Positions 51,266 to 59,347 of a DNA stretch of 64,000 nt are shown here, one piece after another. This stretch comes from Mucilaginibacter endophyticus (GTDB taxonomy: Bacteria; Bacteroidota; Bacteroidia; Sphingobacteriales; Sphingobacteriaceae). The DNA is taken from contig NZ_QPCG01000005.1 of the NCBI RefSeq assembly GCF_003351025.1, positions 149,932 through 213,931 of the forward strand, given 5' to 3'. How positions within the stretch are numbered: position 1 is the first letter of the stretch; every line of letters starts with the position of its first letter. The translations under genes were made by a program, and so were the position numbers. The notes beneath the pieces were generated by a model. The model searched no databases, had not been told where the DNA came from, and was given only the letters and a program-made list of their open reading frames with translations.

Positions 51266-52273
51266 ATGGGTAAAAAATTAAACAAGATCACAGTTGTTGG
51301 CGGGGGAAGCTGGGCTACGGCCAATATTAAAATGCTTATCGACAACACTACCGAAAAAGAAATTTTTTGGTGGATGCGTAATGCCGAAGCTGTGGAACAT
51401 TTGCAAAAGTTTGCGCACAACCCGCACTACTTAAGCTCGGTAGAGATCAAACTTCCCGAACAAAATATATCTACCGATCTGAAGCCGCTTATCGCGGTTG
51501 CGGATATCGTACTGCTTAACGTACCTGCCGCTTTTTTGAAAGAAGCGCTAAAAGATATTACTGCGGCCGATTTGAAGGGGAAAAAGATAGTATCGGCTAT
51601 AAAGGGTATAGTGCCTGACGAAAACCTGATAATTGCCGAATTTCTTCATCAAAAATACGATATATCGTTTGATGACTTTATGGTGATCAGTGGTCCGTGC
51701 CATGCCGAAGAGGTTGCGCTTGAAAAATTATCGTACCTCACCATAGCTTCCGGTGATACCGAGCTGGCTTCGGAATTTGCAGGTATGATTAATACCCGGT
51801 ATATCAAAACCAATATTTCTGACGATATATATGGCACCGAATATGGCGCGGTATTAAAGAATGTTTATGCCATTGCCAGCGGTATTTGCCATGGTGTTGG
51901 CTACGGCGATAACTTTCAGGCTGTGCTTATCTCAAACGCCATTCGCGAATTAGAGCGTTTTGTGGCCGCTGTGCACCCTATTGACAGGGATATAAAAGAA
52001 TCGGCCTACCTGGGCGATCTGCTGGTTACCGCTTATTCACAGTTTAGCCGTAACCGTACATTTGGTAATATGATAGGCAAAGGGTATACTGTAACATCGG
52101 CACAGCTGGAAATGAATATGGTTGCCGAAGGATACTATGCAGTAAATTGCCTACACGAGGTTAATAAGCAATATGGTGTAAGTATCCCTATTTGCGAGGC
52201 CGTTTATGCTATTTTGTATCAAAAACGCTCACCTGTGATAGAAATGAGAAATTTGGCCGAAAAATTGAGTTGA
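51266..52273 (+). CDS. gpsA: NAD(P)H-dependent glycerol-3-phosphate dehydrogenase
   Basis: Makes sn-glycerol 3-phosphate from dihydroxyacetone phosphate for phospholipid synthesis. 335 residues from ATG 51266; an in-frame GTG at 51224 would add 14 residues with no conserved sequence. N-terminal Rossmann motif VVGGGSWATA, then ISGPCHAEEVA, and the catalytic Lys in YGAVLKNVYAIASG, followed by DLLVTAYSQFSRNRTFG. All marks are normal for GpsA. Monocistronic. Confidence 0.95.
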   Translation: MGKKLNKITVVGGGSWATANIKMLIDNTTEKEIFWWMRNAEAVEHLQKFAHNPHYLSSVEIKLPEQNISTDLKPLIAVADIVLLNVPAAFLKEALKDITAADLKGKKIVSAIKGIVPDENLIIAEFLHQKYDISFDDFMVISGPCHAEEVALEKLSYLTIASGDTELASEFAGMINTRYIKTNISDDIYGTEYGAVLKNVYAIASGICHGVGYGDNFQAVLISNAIRELERFVAAVHPIDRDIKESAYLGDLLVTAYSQFSRNRTFGNMIGKGYTVTSAQLEMNMVAEGYYAVNCLHEVNKQYGVSIPICEAVYAILYQKRSPVIEMRNLAEKLS

Positions 52274-52306
52274 TTCTTACTAAAAGAAACTTAATTACTG
52301 TCACTT

Positions 52307-52618
52307 ATGAAAAATCTGTTTAAAGTAGCTTTGTTTGCCGCTGGCACATTTATGGTTAGCCCCGGCTTTGCCCAAACGCATAAAGATTCGACCCTTGGCG
52401 GTAAAATCAGTAAGACCACTAAAAAGATAGGGCACAAAACATCAGAAATTGCCGTTAAAGGCGCAGCTGCGGTAGCCGATAAAAAATATGCCGGCAAAGT
52501 TGGCCCTAATGGCGAAACCATCTACATTGATAAATACTCACACTATTTTTATGTGGATAAGAAAGGGCATCGTGTGTACTTAAAAAAATCTCAGCTGGTT
52601 GATAAGCCGGCCCAATAA
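52307..52618 (+). CDS. Small secreted hypothetical protein
   Basis: 103 residues with a signal peptide (MKNLFKVALFAAGTFMVSPGFAQ). The mature part is lysine-rich, with a helical KISKTTKKIGHKTSEIAVKG segment and a C-terminal GPNGETIYIDKYSHYFYVDKKGHRVYL strand region with Tyr-Lys-rich repeats. I do not recognise the family. It is followed 47 bases later by a lipoprotein gene in the same direction. Confidence 0.8.
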   Translation: MKNLFKVALFAAGTFMVSPGFAQTHKDSTLGGKISKTTKKIGHKTSEIAVKGAAAVADKKYAGKVGPNGETIYIDKYSHYFYVDKKGHRVYLKKSQLVDKPAQ

Positions 52619-52665
52619 TTAAATTCGACAAAAGGCGTAAGCCGTTCTAAAAATCCTGATCCGTC

Positions 52666-52986
52666 ATGAAAAAGTTTGCTCCGATATTTGCTGCAGTTGC
52701 AGGCATGTTACTGGTATATTCTTGTTCTACCGCGCCGGCCCCTAACAAAAAGCTGGAAGGTAACTGGAAATCAAAAGATGGTTCAACCAAGCTTTCCATA
52801 ACCGATAAAGATTTTATTATGGATGATGGGCAGGCCAGTAAAGAGGATTATTTTGTAAAAAGTGATACTATTTACACCTCATACCAGGGGAGCAGGCCTT
52901 ATACCAAGTTTTGTATTAAGGAACTTACCGATAGTAAGCTAACGCTTTGTTATCCCGACTCGGATATTGTTGAATTTAGCCGTTAA
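52666..52986 (+). CDS. Lipocalin-like lipoprotein
   Basis: 106 residues with a lipobox signal (MLLVYSCSTAP). The mature part KKLEGNWKSKDGSTKLSITDKDFIM fits the lipocalin-like beta-barrel family with the GxW start typical of small Bacteroidota lipoproteins (compare the 160-residue protein at 17.3 kb). Function unknown. A hairpin (53081-53090 with 53104-53113, AAAACCACCA with TGGTGGTTTT) and T-run follow. Confidence 0.82.
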   Translation: MKKFAPIFAAVAGMLLVYSCSTAPAPNKKLEGNWKSKDGSTKLSITDKDFIMDDGQASKEDYFVKSDTIYTSYQGSRPYTKFCIKELTDSKLTLCYPDSDIVEFSR

Positions 52987-53080
52987 ACAACAAAAGCCTT
53001 TATTCCCGTATGCAGCGGTTAAAAGGCTTTGTTAACAAAACTAAACTAAAACTAATGCTTCTTACTAAAGGAAGCTCATG

Positions 53081-53117
53081 AAAACCACCACATGCTTTGC
53101 ACATGGTGGTTTTTTTA
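53081..53117 (+). terminator. Terminator between the lipoprotein and helicase genes
   Basis: AAAACCACCA (53081-53090) pairs with TGGTGGTTTT (53104-53113), followed by more T. It may act on both convergent genes. Confidence 0.75.
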
Positions 53118-53127
53118 TGATGGATGA

Positions 53128-54972
53128 TTAAAATCTCCTTCTGCGTTCCGGGCGATCTTCACGGGGCTTGCCTGAAAAATCACGGAAACCGCCACCATTG
53201 TGCTCGCGACGCTCGTTGCCACGGTAACCACCGCCTTCGCGACGTTCGCCACCACGGTAACCGCCTTCACGACGATCTCCGCCACGGTAACCACCACCTT
53301 CACGACGCTCGCCACCACGGTATCCGCCTTCGCGACGCTCGCTGGTGCCTTCGCCTGAAATCTCAATCCTTACCGGGCGACCTTTGTATTCTGCTTCTTT
53401 GAAGCTGGTCATTACTTTATCAACGTCTTCGTTCTGAACTTCAAAGAATGAGTAAACACCTTTAACATCGATCTTGCCTACGGTACGGCCGCTGATTTTA
53501 GTAGTATTACAGATGTAACCCAACAAATCGCCACGGTTAAACTCGTCAACCGAACCTAAGTTTATAAATAAACGGGTAAAGTTGCCACGTACGCCGTTGC
53601 CGCGTTCGCCACGATCTTCAGACCTGTTACGGCCTTCTTCGATGCTGGCATTCAGGTCAGGAGCGTTTTTGTAATAATCAAGGAAACGGTTAAACTCAAT
53701 TGAAGCAAAACGTTTAATGAAATCTTCTTTGGTGAAGTCTTTAAACTCGTCGTAAATACGTGGCAGGTATTGCTCAATCTGCTCTTCGTTAACAGTTACA
53801 TTATGTACTTTGTGAACGATAGAGAACAATTGTTTTTCGCAAACATCAAAACCTGTTGGGATTTCGGCTTTTACAAACTTTTTACCAATAACACGCTCAA
53901 TCTGGCGAATTTTGCCTAATTCTTTAGCGTTAACGATAGAGATTGATACACCTGTTTTACCTGCACGGGCTGTACGGCCGCTACGGTGGGTGTAGTTTTC
54001 AATTTCATCAGGTAATGAATAGTTAATAACGTGTGTTACGTCGTTAACGTCGATACCACGTGCTGCAACGTCAGTAGCAATTAACAATTGCAGGCTGCGC
54101 TCACGGTAGCGTTTCATCACTTTATCGCGTTGTTGCTGTGACAGGTCACCGTGTAATGAATCGGCATTGTAGCCGTCTTTAATCAGTGACTCAGCAATTT
54201 CCTGGGTTTCAATTTTAGTACGGCAAAATACGATACCAAAAATATCAGGGTTAAAGTCAACAATACGTTTAAACGCGGCATACTTGTCACGGGCACGTAC
54301 TATATAGTACTCATGCTCGATATTGGCATTGCCGGTGTTTTTTGCGCCCATGGTAAGCTCAAACGGATTGTCCATGTACTTTTTGGCAATTCGCCTAACT
54401 TCTGCAGGCATGGTGGCCGAGAATAGCCAGGTTTTTTTCTCTTCGGGTGTGGTAGATAAGATACTATCAATGTCTTCCTGAAAGCCCATATTGAGCATTT
54501 CATCAGCCTCATCCAATACTACATACTTCACAGCCGAAAAGTCTATAGCCTTACGGTTTATGATATCAAGCATACGACCTGGTGTAGCAACTACAATCTG
54601 TACGCCGCGTTTGATCTGGCGTAACTGATCCATAATGCTTGCACCACCATAAACTGCAACAACATGTACGTTGTTCATTTTTTTGGCGTAATTCTTAATG
54701 TCGTTCGCGATCTGTAAACAAAGTTCGCGTGTTGGGCATAAAACAAGTGCCTGTGGATGATTTTCTTCGAAATCAAGCAGTTCCAACAATGGTAGGCCAA
54801 AGGCAGCAGTTTTTCCGGTCCCGGTTTGGGCTAATCCGACAAAATCGTTGCTGCCTGTTAACAATACCGGGATTGACTGCTCCTGGATTGGTGTAGGATT
54901 TTCAAATCCTAACTCAGAGATGGCATTAACAATATCATGACGGATTCCCAGTTCAATAAATGGGTTGTTCAT
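53128..54972 (-). CDS. DEAD-box ATP-dependent RNA helicase, CsdA/DeaD type
   Basis: Full helicase core: Q motif ELGFENPTPIQEQSIPVLL, motif I AQTGTGKTAAF, DEAD as VVLDEADEMLNMGF, SAT as WLFSATMP, and VI as YTHRSGRTARAGKTG. A DbpA-type RNA-binding domain follows (about 455-535), then an Arg/Gly-rich tail of about 60 residues built from GGYRGGERREGG repeats. The chosen ATG at 54972 fits a promoter whose -7 box (TATCTTTG, 55014-55021) would put the start of transcription close to the earlier ATG at 54999. Confidence 0.93.
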   Translation of the reverse strand: MNNPFIELGIRHDIVNAISELGFENPTPIQEQSIPVLLTGSNDFVGLAQTGTGKTAAFGLPLLELLDFEENHPQALVLCPTRELCLQIANDIKNYAKKMNNVHVVAVYGGASIMDQLRQIKRGVQIVVATPGRMLDIINRKAIDFSAVKYVVLDEADEMLNMGFQEDIDSILSTTPEEKKTWLFSATMPAEVRRIAKKYMDNPFELTMGAKNTGNANIEHEYYIVRARDKYAAFKRIVDFNPDIFGIVFCRTKIETQEIAESLIKDGYNADSLHGDLSQQQRDKVMKRYRERSLQLLIATDVAARGIDVNDVTHVINYSLPDEIENYTHRSGRTARAGKTGVSISIVNAKELGKIRQIERVIGKKFVKAEIPTGFDVCEKQLFSIVHKVHNVTVNEEQIEQYLPRIYDEFKDFTKEDFIKRFASIEFNRFLDYYKNAPDLNASIEEGRNRSEDRGERGNGVRGNFTRLFINLGSVDEFNRGDLLGYICNTTKISGRTVGKIDVKGVYSFFEVQNEDVDKVMTSFKEAEYKGRPVRIEISGEGTSERREGGYRGGERREGGGYRGGDRREGGYRGGERREGGGYRGNERREHNGGGFRDFSGKPREDRPERRRRF

Positions 54973-55013
54973 GAATTTAAATAACGAATTTGACAACATC
55001 GTCAAATCGGGCG

Positions 55014-55044
55014 CAAAGATAGTGTTAATGTTTTACAATTCCAA
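55014..55044 (-). promoter_or_regulatory. Bacteroidota-type promoter for the DEAD-box helicase
   Basis: Minus-strand TTG (55044-55042), 20 bases, then TATCTTTG (55021-55014). Box and spacing both fit. It implies a short leader, so most of the 374-base gap upstream is not transcribed with the helicase. Confidence 0.7.
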
Positions 55045-55292
55045 TAGCTTGGTTAGGATAAAATTGCGTTTGATGATATTATTGCGAATAAGCTACTAAA
55101 TAGCTGAAAAAAAACCAGTTAATTAATGATCTCATAACATGAATTTTATTTTTTGAGGGTTTTTGAACTTGCTTTTTTGATAAAGAGCTTGTTTGCAACG
55201 ACGAAAACTACAGGTTTTTCAGTCTTTTTTTACATCCGGATCACAAGAATCAGCTTGTTATTTAACCCAAACTAAAAACATAGAAAAGAAAA

Positions 55293-55317
55293 AAGCCAGA
55301 CTTATGACTTCTGGCTT
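55293..55317 (-). terminator. Terminator of the DUF4293 gene
   Basis: AAGCCAGA (55293-55300) pairs with TCTGGCTT (55310-55317). On the minus strand it is followed by TTTTTTCTTTTC. It lies in the 374-base gap 54973-55346, which otherwise shows only A/T-rich sequence. Confidence 0.85.
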
Positions 55318-55346
55318 AGTACTGTTGACTTAATGTTAATATAGGC

Positions 55347-55814
55347 TTACCTCAACCTGTCGGCCGATTTCACCAGTTTCTCGTCTTTTTGAATGCTTTT
55401 TTGCGCAAAGATGATGAGTATGATACTTAACGAGGTAAGGAACAGCCCAATACCCATGGTGTGGGTGTCAAGTGTAATGCTACCGGCAACGCCTTTAACG
55501 GTTTGCGCCATCCAAAAGCTATAACCAATGAGCACAAGTATAGCGCTGTAGCAAAATGCTATTTGCTGCTTGCGGTTTTTATATAAAAAGATAATAACCA
55601 ACGGCACGAGGGCTACAATAGCGGTTATGGCGGTAAGCGCTACAAATGTTTGGGTATGTTGCTGCGCGCCGTTAACATCCTGGTAAATACCGGTAACCAT
55701 AATGCTTGATGGTTTATCATTAATATAAACGTTATGGGCAAGCGGGAAAAAGAAAAGGCCAAACAGCACAAGGCTGGCGAATAAAAGGTAAATGCTTTGG
55801 ATGCGTTGAAGCAT
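55347..55814 (-). CDS. DUF4293 family membrane protein
   Basis: 155 residues from the ATG at 55814, which gives the family start MLQRIQSIYLLFASLVLFGL; an upstream ATG at 55898 adds 28 unrelated residues and is unlikely. Four hydrophobic helices are visible (about 8-28, 60-80, 95-110, 125-145). DUF4293 proteins are widespread in Bacteroidota with unknown function. Divergent from truA. Confidence 0.88.
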   Translation of the reverse strand: MLQRIQSIYLLFASLVLFGLFFFPLAHNVYINDKPSSIMVTGIYQDVNGAQQHTQTFVALTAITAIVALVPLVIIFLYKNRKQQIAFCYSAILVLIGYSFWMAQTVKGVAGSITLDTHTMGIGLFLTSLSIILIIFAQKSIQKDEKLVKSADRLR

Positions 55815-55941
55815 AGTATTAAAATTATATGGGCAAATATAATTGTTTTGCTTATAGAATGTAGCCGATTTGTTGCGGCCCCGAAATACTATGACCAAAT
55901 TATGAACCCTGCATCATTGGCAGATTATTAACTTTGCCTTT

Positions 55942-56757
55942 GTGAACATCAATCAGCGTTATTTTATTGAACTGGCTTATAATGGTACTGCTTATCACGG
56001 CTGGCAGGTACAGCAAAATGCCGTAAGCGTGCAAGAGCTGTTGAATAAAGCCCTGAGCACCATACTTCGTCAGCCGATTGACACAACCGGCTGTGGCCGC
56101 ACCGATACCGGCGTACACGCAAAAGAGTTTTTTGCGCATTTTGATGTTGGAGTCGATAGTCCATGGTCCATAGTCGATAGTCAATCCACCAACCATGGTC
56201 TATCGACTATCGACTATGGACAAACCGTTAGAGGCCTAAACGCCCTGCTACCTCATGACATCGCCATAAAAAATGTGATCCCTGTTCATGCTGATGCGCA
56301 TGCCCGGTTTGATGCTACGGCACGGTCATACCTGTATCATATCCACTTTAATAAAGATCCATTTTTACACGGATATTCATGGCAGTTGCGCGATGTGCCA
56401 AATCTTGAGCTGATGAACCAGGCAGCGGCTGTCATGATGGAGTATATTGATTTTAGCTGTTTTAGCAAATCAAACACCCAGGTTAAAACCAATAACTGTA
56501 AAATAACCCGGGCCGAATGGCTGAAAACGGATAACGGAATAGTTTTCCATATCACTGCCGACAGGTTTTTGCGCAACATGGTTCGCGCTATTGTAGGTAC
56601 CCTAATGATGATTGGCCGCGAAGAACTGAAGCCGGAAGCTATCCGCGAAATTATTGAAAGTAAGAACCGTTCAAACGCCGGTACAAGTGTACCTGCCTGC
56701 GGATTGTATTTGACGGAGGTTAAATATCCGTACCAACTTGGCCCCCTAACCCCCTAA
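55942..56757 (+). CDS. truA: tRNA pseudouridine synthase A with an inserted palindromic segment
   Basis: Modifies U38-40 of tRNA. 271 residues from a GTG start: IELAYNGTAYHGWQVQ, catalytic Asp in CGRTDTGVHAKEFFAHFD, NALLPHDIAI, and FLRNMVRAIVGTL are all in order. About 18-20 extra residues (GVDSPWSIVDSQSTNHGLST with following IDYGQT) sit between the FAHFD strand and VRGLNALLP, where relatives have a short loop; they are encoded by a 17-bp inverted repeat at 56166-56221. The last residues (QLGPLTP) come from a separate C-rich repeat. The catalytic region looks undamaged. Confidence 0.93.
   Translation: MNINQRYFIELAYNGTAYHGWQVQQNAVSVQELLNKALSTILRQPIDTTGCGRTDTGVHAKEFFAHFDVGVDSPWSIVDSQSTNHGLSTIDYGQTVRGLNALLPHDIAIKNVIPVHADAHARFDATARSYLYHIHFNKDPFLHGYSWQLRDVPNLELMNQAAAVMMEYIDFSCFSKSNTQVKTNNCKITRAEWLKTDNGIVFHITADRFLRNMVRAIVGTLMMIGREELKPEAIREIIESKNRSNAGTSVPACGLYLTEVKYPYQLGPLTP
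56152..56221. repeat. Palindromic element in frame inside truA
   Basis: GTCCATAGTCGATAGTC (56166-56182) is the exact reverse complement of 56205-56221. A direct copy of GTCGATAGTC lies at 56152-56161. The unit words (GTCGATAGTC, CCATGG) and the inverted layout match the intergenic elements elsewhere in the window. The total is a multiple of three and contains no stop in the truA frame. Confidence 0.85.
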
Positions 56758-56779
56758 AGGGGGAACTATGGCGGAGGGC
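56739..56779. repeat. C/G-rich intergenic repeat overlapping the truA 3' end
   Basis: TTGGCCCCCTAACCCCCTAA with the pair CCCCCT (56750-56755) and AGGGGG (56758-56763), followed by GGAACTATGGCGGAGGGC. It supplies the last codons and stop of truA. Confidence 0.6.
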
Positions 56780-56823
56780 AGGCGAGATTGGATGATATAT
56801 AATTATACTTTAACTTTGAAATA

Positions 56824-58722
56824 GTGGCTAAAGAAAAAAAAGATACTAAGGAAGAAGCTTCAACATCAACGAATGGGGAAGCGACCAAACAAGCAGCGCC
56901 TCCGCCAGCTGGCGGAGGCGGAGGGGGCGTAACCGGGAAGGCTTTAGACTGGAAGCTGCTCGGCCGGGTAATGCATTATGTTAAGCCCTACAACAAAACA
57001 TTTGTTATAGCCACTTTCCTTACCATTTTCATTGCGGTCAACGCTTTGATACAGCCTATTCTGATTCAGCGTACGTTGGATGTTAATATTCTGAACGACG
57101 ATTATAACGGCCTGGTTTTTATGGTCGAGCTCATGATAGGCCAGCTTATTATTCAAACCATTGCCCAGTATTATCAAACCTATTCCACCAATGCCCTGGG
57201 GCAGTACGTTATCCGCGATTTGAGGATTGATATCTTTAATCATATTACCAGTTTAAGATTAAAATACTTCGACCGTACACCTATCGGGATGCTCATCACC
57301 CGCACGGTATCAGATTTGGAAACTATTGCCGATATTTTTTCGGAGGGGTTAATTTCTATTATGGGTGATATGCTGCTGGTAGTTGCCGTAATTGGCTATA
57401 TGCTTTGGCAGGACTGGAAGCTGGCCCTGATTACCCTCATCCCGATGCCGTTCCTGTTTGCTTCAACTTATGTATTTAAGGAGGCCATCAAATCATCGTT
57501 TCAGGAAGTGCGCACGCAGGTGGCGAGGCTCAATACGTTTTTGGCCGAACATATTTCGGGGATCAGCGTGATCCAGATCTTCGCCCGGGAAGACCAGGAA
57601 ATGCGCAAGTTTAAAGCGGTTAATGAAAAATACCGCGATGCCAATATCCGTTCAAATTGGTATTATTCGATATTTTTTCCGGTGGTGGAAATTCTGTTTG
57701 CCATATGTATGGGCTTACTGGTTTGGTATGGTTGTAAACGGATGCTTTCCGACAGCCAGATGGCAACTATCACCGTATCTGGCAAGGGAATTACCCCAGG
57801 CCTGATCACCAGCTTTATCGTGTTGCTTAATATGCTGTTCAGGCCTATCCGCCAGTTGGCCGATAAATTTAATACCCTGCAAATGGGTATGGTAGGTGCC
57901 GACAGGATCTTTAAAGTATTGGATACCGATGAGGTTGTTGAAAATAAGGGTACGCTTACCACAGGCAGGTTGCAGGGCGATATCAGCTTTGATAAAGTAT
58001 GGTTTGCTTATAACGATGAAAACTGGGTACTCAAAAACATTAGCTTTCATATCAAACCCGGCGAAACCCTGGCCCTGGTTGGTGCAACCGGTGCCGGTAA
58101 ATCATCAACTATTAATATCCTGAACCGTTTTTATGAGATAGGCCAGGGTTGTGTTAAAGTTGACGGGCACGATATTCATGACTTTGATATAAATTATCTG
58201 CGCTCGCAGATTGCTACTGTGATACAGGATGTGTTTTTATTTAGCGATACCATTGCTAATAATATCAGTCTGAATAATCCGACCATTACGCGTGAACAGA
58301 TCATTGCTGCCGCCAAAGATGTTGGCGCACATGATTTTATTGAGCGCCTGCCCGGGGGGTATGATTATAATGTGATGGAACGCGGGTCTACACTATCGGC
58401 AGGGCAGTCGCAACTGATTTCGTTTATCCGTGCGTTGGTTTATAACCCGGCAATTTTGGTGCTTGACGAAGCTACCTCATCTGTTGATACCGAAACGGAG
58501 ATCCTGATCCAGAATGCTATTAATAAATTAATGGAAGGCCGTACAGCTATAGTGATAGCCCACAGGCTTTCAACCATTCAAAACGCCGACAGGATCATAG
58601 TACTTGATCACGGCGAGATCATGGAAATGGGCACCCACCAGGAACTGCTTAAAATTGAGAACGGCCATTATCGGAAGTTGTATGACCTGCAGTTTAACTC
58701 GGCAGGGATTGTTAAGTCGTAA
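56824..58722 (+). CDS. ABC transporter, fused permease and ATPase (lipid A/drug exporter type)
   Basis: 632 residues, from a GTG start. A low-complexity N-terminus (PPPAGGGGGG at about 25-36) is encoded by a perfect 24-bp palindrome. Six membrane helices follow (about 55-340). The ATPase has Walker A GATGAGKSSTIN, signature LSAGQSQLISF (LSGGQ variant), Walker B ILVLDEATSSVD and H-loop IAHRLSTI. It is of the MsbA/MdlB half-transporter type, acting as a homodimer or with a partner elsewhere. Substrate unknown. Gap to truA is 66 bases. Confidence 0.94.
   Translation: MAKEKKDTKEEASTSTNGEATKQAAPPPAGGGGGGVTGKALDWKLLGRVMHYVKPYNKTFVIATFLTIFIAVNALIQPILIQRTLDVNILNDDYNGLVFMVELMIGQLIIQTIAQYYQTYSTNALGQYVIRDLRIDIFNHITSLRLKYFDRTPIGMLITRTVSDLETIADIFSEGLISIMGDMLLVVAVIGYMLWQDWKLALITLIPMPFLFASTYVFKEAIKSSFQEVRTQVARLNTFLAEHISGISVIQIFAREDQEMRKFKAVNEKYRDANIRSNWYYSIFFPVVEILFAICMGLLVWYGCKRMLSDSQMATITVSGKGITPGLITSFIVLLNMLFRPIRQLADKFNTLQMGMVGADRIFKVLDTDEVVENKGTLTTGRLQGDISFDKVWFAYNDENWVLKNISFHIKPGETLALVGATGAGKSSTINILNRFYEIGQGCVKVDGHDIHDFDINYLRSQIATVIQDVFLFSDTIANNISLNNPTITREQIIAAAKDVGAHDFIERLPGGYDYNVMERGSTLSAGQSQLISFIRALVYNPAILVLDEATSSVDTETEILIQNAINKLMEGRTAIVIAHRLSTIQNADRIIVLDHGEIMEMGTHQELLKIENGHYRKLYDLQFNSAGIVKS
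56897..56920. repeat. 24-bp perfect palindrome in the ABC transporter N-terminus
   Basis: CGCCTCCGCCAGCTGGCGGA... continues to 56920 as an exact self-complement. It encodes the Pro/Ala/Gly stretch just before the first conserved residues. Related words (TGGCGGAGGGCAGGCG) lie at 56769-56784. Confidence 0.85.
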
Positions 58723-58800
58723 GTCTTAAGTCAGAAGTTCTGAGTCTTAAGCGGATAATCTGCTTGACTTACTACTTAGAACTTGAGACTTCCGATTCAG
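58719..58800. repeat. Intergenic stretch of AAGTC/AAGTTCT words in both orientations
   Basis: Words such as AAGTCTTAAGTC and AAGTTCTGAGTC are followed by their approximate reverse complements (CTTGACTTACTACTTAGAAC, TTGAGACTT). The pairing is imperfect. It fills the gap between the ABC transporter and the small protein gene. Confidence 0.55.
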
Positions 58801-58803
58801 CAC

Positions 58804-59007
58804 TCACTTCTTCGGCACACTTTTAACCGAATGTACCGGTTGCTCTTCTTTTTCATGTTTTTTGGCAATGTCGCCGCCATGCGGGTCATCTGCATGATAT
58901 TGTTTATCTTCCTTTCGCACTTTGCTTTTATGCCCATCATCGGCCGGCCTGTGAGTCGGGGTATCTGATGGTGAAGGTTTATCTTTTTCGTTTGCTGGCT
59001 TTGTCAT
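58804..59007 (-). CDS. Small highly charged hypothetical protein
   Basis: 67 residues with almost no hydrophobic residues: MTKPANEKDKPSPSDTPTHR at the start, then runs of Asp, Lys, His and Pro, ending VHSVKSVPKK. It looks intrinsically disordered. I do not recognise a family. It is followed by the intergenic repeat at 58719-58800 and has no clear ribosome binding site, so it is only moderately supported. Confidence 0.55.
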   Translation of the reverse strand: MTKPANEKDKPSPSDTPTHRPADDGHKSKVRKEDKQYHADDPHGGDIAKKHEKEEQPVHSVKSVPKK

Positions 59008-59072
59008 AATTCAATAACAATGGCAATGGCGCTTTGTTTAACTCCAGATTTATATCAGAATTTGGTTTTTAA

Positions 59073-59139
59073 TTTGTCTGAAACGGAACTTTTTGAATTC
59101 TGTTAATTCTTTAATTCGATGAATTCGAGTTCAGACAAA
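59073..59139. repeat. Inverted repeat with GAATTC words
   Basis: TTTGTCTGAA (59073-59082) pairs exactly with TTCAGACAAA (59130-59139). GAATTC occurs inside both halves, with AATTCTGTTAATTCTTTAAT between. It lies in the 340-base gap before ftsX. The rest of that gap holds only an 8-bp hairpin (59289-59296 with 59306-59313) and ATCTAACATCTAAC words. Confidence 0.65.
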
Positions 59140-59347
59140 AGATCAACGTAATCAGCGCAATCAAAACAATAATGGTTAGCTGTTAATAAATGTTAAATCT
59201 GTTAGCTAAAGCGCTATTAAACATATTTATAAGCAATAAACTTTTACCTTTAGGGTGGGTTTCTTATTTTCGCAGAAATATGATATTAATTTGAGGGGGC
59301 AGTGGCCTCAAATCTCAAATCGGATATCTAACATCTAACAAACGTAA

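Noticed and set aside
53128..53400. CRISPR-like short tandem repeats
   Set aside because: The repeats encode the Arg/Gly tail of the helicase; there are no spacers of uniform length.
54973..55346. Long 5' leader or cold-shock RNA element before the DEAD-box helicase
   Set aside because: A good promoter at 55014-55044 would give only a short leader, and the rest of the gap holds the terminator of the neighbouring gene.
58783..58968. Plus-strand frame with hydrophobic residues opposite the small charged protein
   Set aside because: It is the complement of a Lys/Asp/His-rich gene; such antisense frames look hydrophobic by composition.
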